Source of the DNA: Shewanella sp. MBTL60-112-B2
Lineage (GTDB): Bacteria > Pseudomonadota > Gammaproteobacteria > Enterobacterales > Shewanellaceae
Assembly: GCF_019655055.1 (NCBI RefSeq)
Contig: NZ_BPFA01000002.1
Location: 124,001 to 188,000, forward strand
Direction: 5' to 3'
Length of the DNA stretch: 64,000 bases
Under the pieces are notes generated by a model. It made no database searches and was not told the DNA's origin. It saw only the letters and a program-made list of their open reading frames with translations. The translations under genes were made by a program, and so were the position numbers. Shown here piece by piece: positions 1 through 8,617 of this stretch (its first letter is position 1; every line of letters starts with the position of its first letter).

Positions 1-196
1 TCTCGTCTATGCTAAAGGTGCTATCTTCGAGGTGAGTGGCAAGTAGGACTTGCTGCAGATCTTCCTGTAATCTGGCAATGATCGAATCGTGAAAAGCTTG
101 GCGTAGCATAGACTCGAAAAAGATAATCCCCACGGCGGTGGCGATCACCACTAAGCCTGTTAACCACAGACTTAGTTTGGTACGGATTGAAATCAT
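1..196 (-). CDS. Sensor histidine kinase, N-terminal part (cut by window edge)
   Basis: The reading frame starts with ATG at 196, overlapping the TGA of the response-regulator gene (ATGA), and stays open to the window edge. The visible 65 residues start MISIRTKLSLWLTG, run through one hydrophobic membrane segment (about residues 8-26), and then enter a probable periplasmic sensor region. That is the usual N-terminus of an OmpR-system kinase such as QseC or PhoQ. Position and overlap make it the partner kinase of the downstream-named regulator. The kinase core lies outside the window, so the signal sensed cannot be told. The short plus-strand frame over this region is a shadow. Confidence 0.8.
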   Translation of the reverse strand, partial: MISIRTKLSLWLTGLVVIATAVGIIFFESMLRQAFHDSIIARLQEDLQQVLLATHLEDSTFSIDE

Positions 197-867
197 TGAG
201 TTAGGCCGTGAAAGATATACCCTTGGCCACGACGAGTTTCGATGGCGGTTTTGCCAAGCTTCTTACGTAGGTGAGTCACGTAAACCTCAACCACATTACT
301 CTCTTTCTCATCATCAAATTGATAAAGCTTGTCGGTCAGTTGAGCTTTAGATAACAGCTTTTTAGGCGACATAAGGAAGATTTTAAGTAATCTAAACTCC
401 ATGGCAGTAAGTTCAAATGTCTGCTCGCCAACCGTCACCGATTGCTGCCCCTCATCGAGGGCTACGCCAGAATAAGTGAGCTGCTTGTTCGGAGTGTTAG
501 CCTTGCCGTGTGCACGCTGAATTAGAGCCTGAATACGAACCAATAATTCCTGGGTGTGGAAAGGCTTTCCTAAATAATCATCGGCGCCAGAGTTAAAGCC
601 TTCGACTTTTTCATGCCACTGGCTTCTTGCTGTAAGCATAATCACTGGAGTGTGGATACCTTGCTCACGCCAATTTTCAAGCAGTTCTAGGCCATTACCA
701 TCAGGTAGGCCAATATCGAGAATGACACAGTCGTAGTTGGTTTCTTTGATTAAGTAATCGGCTTCACTGACTTTGTCTGTGCTGTCAGTTACATAACCAG
801 CTTGCTTAAGCTGTTTAACTAGCTCTTCGACTAATAGGGTGTTGTCTTCAACAAGAAGTAATTTCAT
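193..867 (-). CDS. OmpR-family response regulator
   Basis: This 224-residue protein has a receiver domain (about 1-115) and a C-terminal winged-helix DNA-binding domain (about 125-220). The acidic pocket is formed by E7-D8, the phosphoacceptor is D51 (VILDIGLPDG) and the conserved lysine sits in GKPF. The C-terminus has the typical RGQGY wing. It would be phosphorylated by the kinase encoded immediately after it and would control transcription. It most resembles the QseB/PmrA/TctD subgroup, but the regulon cannot be read from sequence. A PepSY protein gene precedes it on the same strand, a common arrangement in Shewanella. Confidence 0.93.
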   Translation of the reverse strand: MKLLLVEDNTLLVEELVKQLKQAGYVTDSTDKVSEADYLIKETNYDCVILDIGLPDGNGLELLENWREQGIHTPVIMLTARSQWHEKVEGFNSGADDYLGKPFHTQELLVRIQALIQRAHGKANTPNKQLTYSGVALDEGQQSVTVGEQTFELTAMEFRLLKIFLMSPKKLLSKAQLTDKLYQFDDEKESNVVEVYVTHLRKKLGKTAIETRRGQGYIFHGLTQ

Positions 868-976
868 AGGGTGCTCTCAATGATGCCCTGTATGGTAACA
901 GGCGATTTACAGCATAAATTCATGTTAACTCAAAAATACTATTTCAGTGAAATTAGATTTGATTCTTAAGTCATTA

Positions 977-1312
977 TTAAACTTGTTCGGCGTTACAGCT
1001 GGCTGGAAGCTGAGTAGGTTTAGCGAGTTGGCCAGTGCTAGCGTCGAGTACTAGTTCAACGAGCTGACCTTTTAGAGTGCGAATTTGCACTTCGTAGCGC
1101 CACTTACCATGGTGTTGATATAAGTGCGCATCAATGAGCTTGCCATGGCACATGGCTTGGATACTACTTAGAGTAAGATCTAGGGAGAGGATTTGACCGC
1201 TTTTGACTAAGGTCTGCGCTTCATAGTGTTGAACTTCAATTTTTTGATTAGCGACCGCTGCAGGCAAGTGTAGCATCGCAGCCATAAGGCATAGATATAA
1301 TGCTAGTTTCAC
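977..1312 (-). CDS. PepSY-domain periplasmic protein
   Basis: This 111-residue protein has an N-terminal signal peptide (hydrophobic segment about 3-20, likely cleaved after AVA). A single PepSY-like domain follows, with the pattern of a strand carrying VEVQIRTLKG-type residues and a final LDASTG turn. PepSY domains are thought to restrain peptidases or to act as periplasmic accessory sensors. It is the first gene of an apparent operon with the response regulator (110-bp gap) and kinase, so a role in signal input to that system is likely but inferred. Confidence 0.8.
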   Translation of the reverse strand: MKLALYLCLMAAMLHLPAAVANQKIEVQHYEAQTLVKSGQILSLDLTLSSIQAMCHGKLIDAHLYQHHGKWRYEVQIRTLKGQLVELVLDASTGQLAKPTQLPASCNAEQV

Positions 1313-1326
1313 ACTGAACTCCTAAT

Positions 1327-1356
1327 AAAAAAATGGCCTGAGATAATCTCAGGCCA
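1327..1356 (-). terminator. Intrinsic terminator after crp
   Basis: A perfect 10-bp stem (TGGCCTGAGA / TCTCAGGCCA, 3-nt loop) at 1334-1356 is followed on the minus strand by a run of seven T. It lies between crp and the PepSY gene and so separates the two transcription units. Confidence 0.9.
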
Positions 1357-1394
1357 CTTTATAGAAGCTGTCTTAAACCGAGCTTAATACTGAC

Positions 1395-2030
1395 TTATCG
1401 TGTTCCGTAAACCACAATAGTTTTGCCGTGTGCTTGGATAAGGTTTTGTTCTTCAAGCATTTTCAAGATACGACCTACAGTCTCACGAGAACAGCCAACA
1501 ATCTGGCCAATCTCTTGACGAGTGATCTTGATCTGCATGCCATCTGGATGCGTCATTGCATCTGGCTGCTTTGCAAGGTGAAGCAATGTTTGTGCAATTC
1601 TTCCAGCAACGTCAAGGAAAGCAAGATCGCCTACTTTCTGGCTTGTGCTGTGTAGACGGTAAGCCATCTGTGATGAAAGCTTCATCAAGATTTCTGGGTT
1701 AACCTGGATTAACTGCTTGAACTTCTTGTAAGAGATTTCAGCAATTTCACAAGCTTGCTTAGCGCGAACCCATGCAGTACGTTCTGCTTGCTCTTCAAAT
1801 AAACCTAGCTCACCGATAAAGTCGCCTTGGTTAAGGTAAGAAAGAATCATCTCTTTACCTTCTTCGTCTTTAATCAAGACAGCAACAGAACCTTTTACTA
1901 TGTAGTAAAGCGTATCTGAATCTTCACCAGCGTGGATCAAAGTACTTTTGGCTGGATATTTATGAATGTGACAGTGTGATAAAAACCATTCCAAAGTTGG
2001 ATCTGGTTTTGGCTTTCCAATCAGAGCCAT
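1395..2030 (-). CDS. crp: cAMP receptor protein (global regulator)
   Basis: This 211-residue protein is nearly collinear with enteric CRP. The N-terminal cyclic-nucleotide-binding domain contains the phosphate-binding cassette [18 protein letters not shown], which has one change from the enteric cassette. The long dimer helix follows, then the helix-turn-helix [19 protein letters not shown]. The C-terminus [11 protein letters not shown] is the family standard. In Shewanella, CRP also governs anaerobic respiration genes (established knowledge). prkB lies nearby, as in E. coli. About 450 bp of non-coding DNA upstream may hold its own control sites. Confidence 0.98.
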   Translation of the reverse strand: MALIGKPKPDPTLEWFLSHCHIHKYPAKSTLIHAGEDSDTLYYIVKGSVAVLIKDEEGKEMILSYLNQGDFIGELGLFEEQAERTAWVRAKQACEIAEISYKKFKQLIQVNPEILMKLSSQMAYRLHSTSQKVGDLAFLDVAGRIAQTLLHLAKQPDAMTHPDGMQIKITRQEIGQIVGCSRETVGRILKMLEEQNLIQAHGKTIVVYGTR

Positions 2031-2212
2031 GCCTATGTTCCTCGGCTGATTACGTTATAAAGTAAGAATATGCTAATTAAGCATCTTACGTCAATTAAGC
2101 TATTAAAACCTTGATAGAAGTCTTAGTTTAGACTTGCCCACTCAAAGCCACCTAGCCATTTAGATATACGTATTCTGATACATTAGCAATATATGTCAAC
2201 TGAATCCGTAGC

Positions 2213-2245
2213 TAAGCCTAATTGTTGAGTTAACAATTAGGCTTA
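2213..2245. repeat. Long perfect hairpin in the crp / Sel1 intergenic region
   Basis: TAAGCCTAATTGTT (2213-2226) pairs perfectly with AACAATTAGGCTTA (2232-2245) across a 5-nt loop. Neither side has a clear run of T, so it is not a canonical terminator. It lies about 180 bp upstream of crp and 240 bp upstream of the Sel1 gene, which are divergently transcribed. The rest of the 2031-2483 gap is AT-rich with no gene. Confidence 0.7.
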
Positions 2246-2483
2246 TATCACATCTTGTTACAATCTGATTCCTTAGGATGAATGCTGGCCTGCATGTCTG
2301 TGTATATTTTATGCTCCAAACTATAAATTAGTACTAATAAAAATAATTATCATTACTAATTATGTGGTATTTGCACTCGACATTGCGGCTAATTTCTGGC
2401 TAACTTGAGGCAGAATAATATAAAGAGGCTGATAGCGATTGTTCATATTGTCAGTCATTTTTTATGCGTTGTAGGAGCCTATC

Positions 2484-3266
2484 GTGAATTGTAGACCTTG
2501 GATTTTAAATACTGTTGTGGTCTTGTGTTTAGCTGTTAGCAGTGGAGCTAGTGCGTTCTCGATCCCACAACCTAAAGGTACGGAAGAGGCAAGCCGCCTC
2601 GCTCATATTCAACTAAAAGCGACTCAGGGTGACAAAGATGCTCAATATCTATTGGGTTTAATGTACTTGTCTGGTCGTTTTGTCTCACAAAATCGAGACC
2701 TAGGTGTACAGTGGCTCACCGACGCCGCTCAGCTTGGACATGCCAAAGCTCAGCAAACGATGGCAGACTTGGCCTTTGAAGGTAGCTTAATAGAGCGCGA
2801 TCTTACGACTGCTGAGCAGTGGTATAGCGAGTTAAGCAAACAAGGAAGTAAATGGGCAAACTTTAGACTGGGCTTTATTTATGCCGCTGGTGGCCAAGGA
2901 ATTGAGCGAAATTGCGGAAAGGCCGTCGAACAGTTTAACGCTGTGGGTGATATGATTTCTCTAGGCAATGTGGCTTGGATATTAGCGACCTGTCCAGAAG
3001 CACAATATCGTAACGGTGATAAAGCACTAGAGTTATCTTTGGCATTACTAGAATCGAATGAACAAGATCCGACAAACTTAGATAATCTTGCCGCCGCTTA
3101 TGCTGAAATAGGCGATTTTGATGCCGCTATTTCGACCCAGCAAAAAGCAATTGAAGCCTTAAATTTGAGTGCAGATCAAAGTAAAACTGCAGAGTTCAAG
3201 CAGCGACTCAAGACCTATCAAAACTACGAGCCTTATCGTGAGGTTTTACCGCTAACTGACAATTAG
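2484..3266 (+). CDS. Exported Sel1/TPR repeat protein
   Basis: This is a 260-residue protein with a signal peptide ending at about SGASA. Sel1-like repeats cover roughly residues 35-150 (AQYLLGLMYLSGR, AKAQQTMADLAFEG, ANFRLGFIYAAGG), and TPR-like helices follow (NLDNLAAAYAEIGDFDAAI). Such solenoids scaffold protein contacts in the periplasm; the partner is unknown. The start is GTG, preceded by a good ribosome-binding site (TAGGAG, 6-nt spacing). The gene stands alone, with its own terminator. Confidence 0.85.
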   Translation: MNCRPWILNTVVVLCLAVSSGASAFSIPQPKGTEEASRLAHIQLKATQGDKDAQYLLGLMYLSGRFVSQNRDLGVQWLTDAAQLGHAKAQQTMADLAFEGSLIERDLTTAEQWYSELSKQGSKWANFRLGFIYAAGGQGIERNCGKAVEQFNAVGDMISLGNVAWILATCPEAQYRNGDKALELSLALLESNEQDPTNLDNLAAAYAEIGDFDAAISTQQKAIEALNLSADQSKTAEFKQRLKTYQNYEPYREVLPLTDN

Positions 3267-3292
3267 CAACTAAGATTAGCAGCATGAATAGA

Positions 3293-3317
3293 AAGCTCCT
3301 AAATAGGGGCTTTTTTT
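3293..3317 (+). terminator. Intrinsic terminator after the Sel1 gene
   Basis: The stem AAGCTCCT / AGGGGCTT (one G-U pair, 4-nt loop) is followed by TTTTT on the plus strand, 26 bp after the stop codon. Confidence 0.8.
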
Positions 3318-3336
3318 GTGCGAGTAATCTCAGATA

Positions 3337-3600
3337 GTAAACAGAGCAAGCATGAAGATGGAATTTGCTTTTTGTGGTTTTTTTATAAAATAAGGTCAGC
3401 TAGCAATCCCAAGAAGGTAAGCTGAGCAAGCGTGAAGGTGGAATTTGCTTTTTGTGGTTTTTTATAAAATAAGGTCAGCTAGCAATCCCAAGAAGACAAA
3501 CAGATCAAGCGTGTCGGTGGAATTTATTTTAGGGAGATTTTTTGGTAAAAGGTCAGCTAGCAATCCCAAGAAGACAAACAGATCAAGATGGGGGAATTCA
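3337..3600. repeat. Tandem repeat, about 79-bp unit, three copies
   Basis: The core GGTCAGCTAGCAATCCCAAG begins at 3394, 3473 and 3551 (spacing 79 and 78). The segment GGAATTTGCTTTTTGTGG is shared by the first two copies, starting at about 3360 and 3440. Copies diverge progressively and the third has lost the T-rich block. No open frame crosses it. It lies between the convergent 3' ends of the Sel1 gene and prkB. Confidence 0.9.
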
Positions 3601-3706
3601 TCTCCAAGGGAATGCTAACTTATCGTTCTTTCGCCTGAAATCCCGATAAGCAGCAGTCTACATAAGCTGGCTTAAACTAATCTTAATAATCCGTGCTTAG
3701 AGATAG

Positions 3707-4594
3707 TTACTCGCCATCTTCAGAAATAAGCTCTAGTCGCTTGTCCATCAAGTCTTTTACCAGCGGAGTTAGGATAAGCTCCATCGCTAGGGACATCTTG
3801 CCACCGGGCACCACTAGGGTATGCATACGAGACATAAATGAACCTTGGATCATTTTTAGGTAATAAGGGAAGTCGACATTTTTAATTCCACGAAAGCGGA
3901 TCACCACAAAGCTTTCATCTGAAGTGGGAATGCTCTTGGCGCTAAATGGATTAGAGGTATCTACCGTGGGGACACGCTGAAAATTAATATGGGTACGAGA
4001 GAACTGCGGCGTCATATGGTTAATGTAATCATCCATACTACGTACAATAGAATCCATCACCTTCTCACGGCTATGCCCACGCTCTGAGGTGTCACGAATA
4101 ATCTTTTGGATCCACTCAAGGTTGACGATAGGAACCATGCCTATCAGCAGGTCGACATGCTGGGCAACATCACAATCATCGGTAACGACACCGCCATGAA
4201 GACCCTCATAATAGAGCATGTCGGTATTTTCAGGCAGTGGATGCCACTGCGTGAAAGTACCAGGCATCTGATTGAAGGGAACGGCTTCATCGAAAGTGTG
4301 TAAGTAGGCTCGAGTCTCTCCTTGCCCAGTATTGCTGTAATCACTAAAGCACTGCTCAAGACGGTTGAAGTCATTAGCTTCTGGACCGAAGTAGCTAATA
4401 TTTCGATTCTCGGTCTTCTCTTTACGGATCATCACCGCCATTTCAGGCCGAGTGAAGTGGTGAAAACTATCGCCTTCAACAATAGCGGCATTGATCCCTA
4501 ACTGTCTAAAGATATGGTTGAATGCCGTTGTCGTGGTCGTCGTGCCCGCACCAGAGGAGCCAGTTACTGCAATAATAGGATGTTTCGCTGACAT
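3707..4594 (-). CDS. prkB: Phosphoribulokinase-like P-loop kinase
   Basis: This 295-residue protein starts MSAKHPIIAVTGSSGAG. The P-loop GSSGAGTTT is at residues 12-20, and the family signatures EGDSFH and YYEGLHGG follow. It belongs to the proteobacterial PrkB family, a relative of phosphoribulokinase whose physiological substrate in non-autotrophs is not established. I chose ATG at 4594; an in-frame TTG at 4606 would add four residues but has no better ribosome site. It sits downstream of yheT and yheU on the same strand, the enteric order. Confidence 0.93.
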   Translation of the reverse strand: MSAKHPIIAVTGSSGAGTTTTTTAFNHIFRQLGINAAIVEGDSFHHFTRPEMAVMIRKEKTENRNISYFGPEANDFNRLEQCFSDYSNTGQGETRAYLHTFDEAVPFNQMPGTFTQWHPLPENTDMLYYEGLHGGVVTDDCDVAQHVDLLIGMVPIVNLEWIQKIIRDTSERGHSREKVMDSIVRSMDDYINHMTPQFSRTHINFQRVPTVDTSNPFSAKSIPTSDESFVVIRFRGIKNVDFPYYLKMIQGSFMSRMHTLVVPGGKMSLAMELILTPLVKDLMDKRLELISEDGE

Positions 4595-4725
4595 TTTTTT
4601 ACCCAAAATATAAAGAGTTAACTATCACTCGTGCATTAGCCAAATAAAGCTAGTGATAGTGACTTTGGTAAGCAGATTGCGGTTTAGTATCTTCAGTTAT
4701 ACGGACTCGCTTAGCTTAGGTCAAT

Positions 4726-4980
4726 TTAATCGTATTCACTCTCTTGAGAGACGATATCTTCTTTACGTCTAATACCGATGGATTCCTCTTCTTCGTTATA
4801 TTCAACCACTAACAGGCCCTGCTTGAGCGCAGTCTTGCACTGAATGATAGCCCTATCCATGCTGTGTTCACCGTCGCCAGAAAAGCTGCCATCTTCGACT
4901 TGGCTGATAAGGTACTCTTTGATGAGGTTGTCAAAAGTTTCGCTAGATAACTGCGATAAAGACTCATAAGGAACTAACAT
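4726..4980 (-). CDS. yheU: YheU family small protein
   Basis: This 84-residue acidic protein starts MLVPYESLS and contains the family motif ETFDNLIKEYL. It matches the YheU family in length, start and position between yheT and prkB. The function is unknown. Its start overlaps the end of yheT by 7 nt, indicating translational coupling. The C-terminus is longer and more acidic than that of the enteric protein. Confidence 0.88.
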   Translation of the reverse strand: MLVPYESLSQLSSETFDNLIKEYLISQVEDGSFSGDGEHSMDRAIIQCKTALKQGLLVVEYNEEEESIGIRRKEDIVSQESEYD

Positions 4981-5954
4981 GCTGATGCTTCCAATGAAGT
5001 TAAAAAATTCAATACACGCTTTTCAAGATAATATTGTGGACGCCAAGGGCTACCACCTTCGATAAAGCCCACATGGCCACCATTATCGTGCAGTTCATAT
5101 TGCACTTGAGCCGACAGTTGCTGTGGCGTTGGGATAACGGCATTAGTCATAAAGGGATCGTCTTTAGCGTGAATAACTAAGGTCGGTTTAGTGATTTGGC
5201 TTAAGTAAGGCAAGCCACTAGCGCGAGTGTAATAATCATCAACATCGCTAAAGCCATGTAGCGGCGCGGTGATCTTATCGTCAAATAGATAAAAGGTCTT
5301 GAGCTGTTCAATGTCGCTCTTGTTTATGGGCATTAAAGGCTGGAGCTCTGGATTGGCTATTTTACCGCGCATCTTTTCTTGCAGCTGTTTAATTAGATAG
5401 CTTTGATAAACTTTAGAGAAGCCTTTCTCCAATCTATTGGCACAAGAGCCAAGTTGCAGAGGAGCCGAGATGGCAACGCCCCTATCAATTAGGCTGCGCT
5501 CTTGTTGCTCACCTTGATATTTGACCAGCACATTGCCACCTAGACTATAGCCTGCCGCAAGTAAGCGACAGCTGGGGTATTGAGCTTTTAAGTGGCTTAA
5601 GCTGGTTTGCAGGTCTTGAGTATCACCACTGTGATACCCTCTAACGAGTCGGTTGAGTTCGCCTGAACAGCTACGGTGATGATGCACCACGGCACATAAT
5701 TTTATAGCCTTACAGGCGGCTAACATGCGACGAGCGTAATGAGATTGAGCACTCCCTTCTAAGCCGTGAATAATGACCAGTATAGGTTGATTGTCTTTTG
5801 GGGAGCCTTGCCAGTCGAGATCGATAAAATCACCATCGCTAAGTTCCAATCTCTCACGTTGCAGTTGTGGTTTGTCCACTTTGGTCAGTACTGGAAGAAT
5901 CGTTTGGATATGCGGGTTTTTAGCCCACCAAGGGGGAGAAAATATCTGGCTCAT
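4974..5954 (-). CDS. yheT: YheT-type alpha/beta hydrolase
   Basis: This 326-residue protein has the oxyanion-side motif IHGLEGSAQSHY (from 62) and the nucleophile elbow GYSLGGN (135-141, Ser137). A catalytic Asp in AKDDPF and His in NGGHVGF complete the triad. It belongs to the UPF0017/AB-hydrolase-4 family (YheT in E. coli), predicted carboxylesterases of unknown substrate. It is the first gene of the yheT-yheU-prkB operon. Confidence 0.93.
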   Translation of the reverse strand: MSQIFSPPWWAKNPHIQTILPVLTKVDKPQLQRERLELSDGDFIDLDWQGSPKDNQPILVIIHGLEGSAQSHYARRMLAACKAIKLCAVVHHHRSCSGELNRLVRGYHSGDTQDLQTSLSHLKAQYPSCRLLAAGYSLGGNVLVKYQGEQQERSLIDRGVAISAPLQLGSCANRLEKGFSKVYQSYLIKQLQEKMRGKIANPELQPLMPINKSDIEQLKTFYLFDDKITAPLHGFSDVDDYYTRASGLPYLSQITKPTLVIHAKDDPFMTNAVIPTPQQLSAQVQYELHDNGGHVGFIEGGSPWRPQYYLEKRVLNFLTSLEASAC

Positions 5955-6120
5955 AATAATTGGCTATTGCTGAAAATTAAAACGTGTGTTTAATTGTTAT
6001 TGTCAGCAGAGTGTAACATAGATTTTAAACAGGTCTTTTATTCGCTTTGTTTCCAGTTGTAAGTATCAAGGCCGTGATGTTTTGCCGCCACGAACTTAAC
6101 TATAAGAATGAGAGGACTCG

Positions 6121-6639
6121 ATGGAGCGACGGACTTTTATCACAACCGCATTGGCAGGTACTGCATGCTTAGCGCTGGGGGTGAATTATTACTCGACAGA
6201 TTATGTCGGCATTAATAAGCAGCTAGATGACAAGCATCGCCTGTTATTTAGTGTATTAGTACCAGTCTTTCTTGATGGCGCACTCCCCGATGTTGCCACA
6301 TTAAAACGCGATGCGATAAATCGAACGCTAGATGCCATCGAGCACACAATCTCCATCCTTCCCCAAGATACTTTTGATGAACTAGAACAACTGCTGCAAA
6401 TGCTAGAGGGGCGATTAGGGCTGCTGATATTAACTGGCAGCATGACGCCTTTGATGATGCGAAACCAATCCGAATTGATAGAGATGCTACAAAGTTGGCG
6501 TACGAGTTATATGGACATGATGGTCACAGCTTACCAAGGATTGAGGGAGCTAGTGATGGCGAGTTACTACTCTAGCCCTGAGCATTGGAGTCGACTGCAT
6601 TACGCTAAGCCGACGTTCCTTGAAAATATGAAGTCTTGA
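6121..6639 (+). CDS. Tat-exported small protein paired with a GMC dehydrogenase
   Basis: This 172-residue protein starts with a twin-arginine signal, MERRTFITTALAGTACLALG. The mature part is mostly helical, and no metal or cofactor motif is obvious. Tat-exported small proteins of this kind commonly precede GMC flavoproteins (compare gluconate 2-dehydrogenase subunit 3). They are thought to carry the cofactor-containing partner across the membrane or anchor it. The downstream gene lacks its own signal, which fits. The 3' end (HYAKPTFLENMKS) lies inside a tandem repeat, so the C-terminus may have been remodelled. Confidence 0.75.
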   Translation: MERRTFITTALAGTACLALGVNYYSTDYVGINKQLDDKHRLLFSVLVPVFLDGALPDVATLKRDAINRTLDAIEHTISILPQDTFDELEQLLQMLEGRLGLLILTGSMTPLMMRNQSELIEMLQSWRTSYMDMMVTAYQGLRELVMASYYSSPEHWSRLHYAKPTFLENMKS

Positions 6640-6865
6640 GGATATGAAGTGATGCGATGAGTTAATGAGTATTGTAGCCGCGAGCATTGGAGTCAATTGG
6701 GACCAACAGCATTACGCTAAGCCGACGTTCCTTGAAAATATGAAGTCTTGAGGATATGAAGTGATGCGATGAGTTAATAGCTATTGTAGCCCTGAGCATT
6801 GGAGTCAATTGGGACTAACAGCATTACGGTGAATCAAGTTTTCTAGAGGATATGAAGTGAATTTA
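6562..6865. repeat. 112-bp tandem repeats copying the 3' end of the Tat-protein gene
   Basis: The block ATTACGCTAAGCCGACGTTC...GAAGTGATGCGATGAGTTAAT occurs from 6599 and from 6711. The motif GAGCATTGGAGTC occurs at about 6580, 6682 and 6794. Unit length is 112 bp; the first unit has a 10-bp deletion that changes the reading frame. The third unit ends CATTACGGTGAATCAAG and GAGGATATGAAGTGA, which could encode HYGES-x-FLEDMK, perhaps the ancestral C-terminus. It fills most of the 263-bp gap before the GMC gene. Confidence 0.9.
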
Positions 6866-6902
6866 TTGGTTAAGACTCATCAGCAGGCAAAGGAAATCGT
6901 TT

Positions 6903-8498
6903 ATGGCCATTGAAGATCCTATCGTAACCGGGCTCGATTCCGGTTGGGCTCATATAAATGCATCTAAGCTCACTGAAAACCAAACTTTAGAAGCTGACGT
7001 GGTGATTGTCGGCAGCGGAGCCGGTGGCGGCGTTGCCGCAGAAATTCTTACCGAGGCGGGTCTGTCGGTGATCATCATTGAGGGGGGGCAACTCAAGTCA
7101 TCGAAAGACTTTGTGATGGAGGAGCGAGTCGCCTATCCCGATCTTTATCAGCAAGCGGCTGGAATGAAGACTAGCGACAAAGCGATTGGCATTTTTCAGG
7201 GGCGCGGCGTGGGCGGCTCCACTACCGTTAACTGGACCACTTCGATTCGTACTCCTGAGCCAGCACTGGATTATTGGGCCCAAGCCAAATCGGTTGCTGG
7301 GCTTTCTCGCGCCGAACTCGATCCTTGGTTTGAGAAGATGGAGCAGCAGCTTAACATCAGTGAGTGGGCTTACGATCCTAACCGTAATAATCAAGCCTTA
7401 AAGCAAGGGTGTGAGGCATTAGGCTGGGATTACACTGTGATTAAGCGTAACGTAAAAGGCTGCTGGAATACCGGATATTGCGGCATGGGCTGCCCGGTCA
7501 ATGCTAAGCAATCTATGTTGGTCACCACAATCCCTGCAGCGCTAGAACGTGGCGCAACCTTGGTCAGCCAGGCTCAGGTTATTAAGCTTGAGCATCATAA
7601 CGACAAGATTTTTGCGGTGAAGGCGCAAGCGGTCGACAAAAATATGAAGCCATTAGGCGTGGAAGTCATGTTTAAGGCAAAGCACTATATTCTCACGGCT
7701 GGAGCGATTCATACTCCGACGATTATGCTGCGTTCTAAGCTGCCCGATCCCTTTGAGATCATCGGTAAACGCACTTTCTTGCATCCAACCTTGCTCAGTG
7801 GCGCAGTATTTAGCGATCCCATTAATGGTCACAGCGGTGCACCTCAGTCTATCTATTCTGATGAGTTTGTCTGGCAGGATGGCGCCGATGGAGAGCTAGG
7901 CTACAAGCTTGAAGTTCCACCTATTCATCCAATTCTGATCGCCTCAAAAACCATTGGCTATGGCCAGAGCCATGCGCAGTTGATGGAGAAGTTTAACCAA
8001 TTGCAGGTCACCATTGCCTTAGTAAGAGATGGTTATCATGACAATAGCCAAGGGGGGCAGGTGAGGCTAACCGAACATGGTTTCAGCCTTGATTACCCGC
8101 TAACCGATGCGTTTTGGCGTGCAGCGCGGCGTGCATATGCCAGCATGGCTGAGCTGCAATTTGCAGCGGGCGCGCAGCAGGTGTTGCCTATCAGTGAGGG
8201 AATGCCCTATTTGTCGAACTGGAATGAGGCTAAAAAATCTATTAGCGAAATGGATTTGGCACCGCTGAAAACCGTAGTGGCATCGGCACATGTGATGGGC
8301 GGTTGTCCTATGGGAGAGGACCCCAAGCTGTCGATGGTCAACAGCTTCGGTGAGTCGCACTATTTTGACAATTTATCAGTGATGGACGGGTCGATTTTCC
8401 CAACCAGCTTAGGTGCAAATCCGCAGCTGTCTATCTACGGTATTACCGCGAGAAACGCGACGCGGTTAGCCGAGAAGCTTAAGCCCAAACCTGATTAA
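6903..8498 (+). CDS. GMC-family FAD-dependent oxidoreductase
   Basis: This 531-residue protein has the dinucleotide fold VVIVGSGAGGG (33-43) and ends the beta-2 strand with an E at 60. The GMC glycine-rich GRGVGGSTTVNW segment follows. The cysteine cluster KGCWNTGYCGMGC resembles that of fatty-alcohol oxidase-type members. The C-terminal active-site His is in SAHVMGGCPMG and the Asn in GANPQLSIYG. It oxidises an alcohol or sugar, substrate unknown. It has no signal peptide and probably rides with the preceding Tat protein. The pair interrupts the otherwise conserved yheS-yheT neighbourhood. Confidence 0.9.
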   Translation: MAIEDPIVTGLDSGWAHINASKLTENQTLEADVVIVGSGAGGGVAAEILTEAGLSVIIIEGGQLKSSKDFVMEERVAYPDLYQQAAGMKTSDKAIGIFQGRGVGGSTTVNWTTSIRTPEPALDYWAQAKSVAGLSRAELDPWFEKMEQQLNISEWAYDPNRNNQALKQGCEALGWDYTVIKRNVKGCWNTGYCGMGCPVNAKQSMLVTTIPAALERGATLVSQAQVIKLEHHNDKIFAVKAQAVDKNMKPLGVEVMFKAKHYILTAGAIHTPTIMLRSKLPDPFEIIGKRTFLHPTLLSGAVFSDPINGHSGAPQSIYSDEFVWQDGADGELGYKLEVPPIHPILIASKTIGYGQSHAQLMEKFNQLQVTIALVRDGYHDNSQGGQVRLTEHGFSLDYPLTDAFWRAARRAYASMAELQFAAGAQQVLPISEGMPYLSNWNEAKKSISEMDLAPLKTVVASAHVMGGCPMGEDPKLSMVNSFGESHYFDNLSVMDGSIFPTSLGANPQLSIYGITARNATRLAEKLKPKPD

Positions 8499-8617
8499 TA
8501 AATAAAAAATATGAAGCCAGAGCAAACTGGTTTATTTGCGTTAAAAGCGATAAACCACGAAGCGCTCACTTGGTTTGCTACACGGAGGACACGAAGAAAA
8601 AAGCTAGGGCTGCTTTT

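Noticed and set aside
138..350. Plus-strand frame at the left edge
   Set aside because: Opposite strand of the sensor kinase and response regulator genes.
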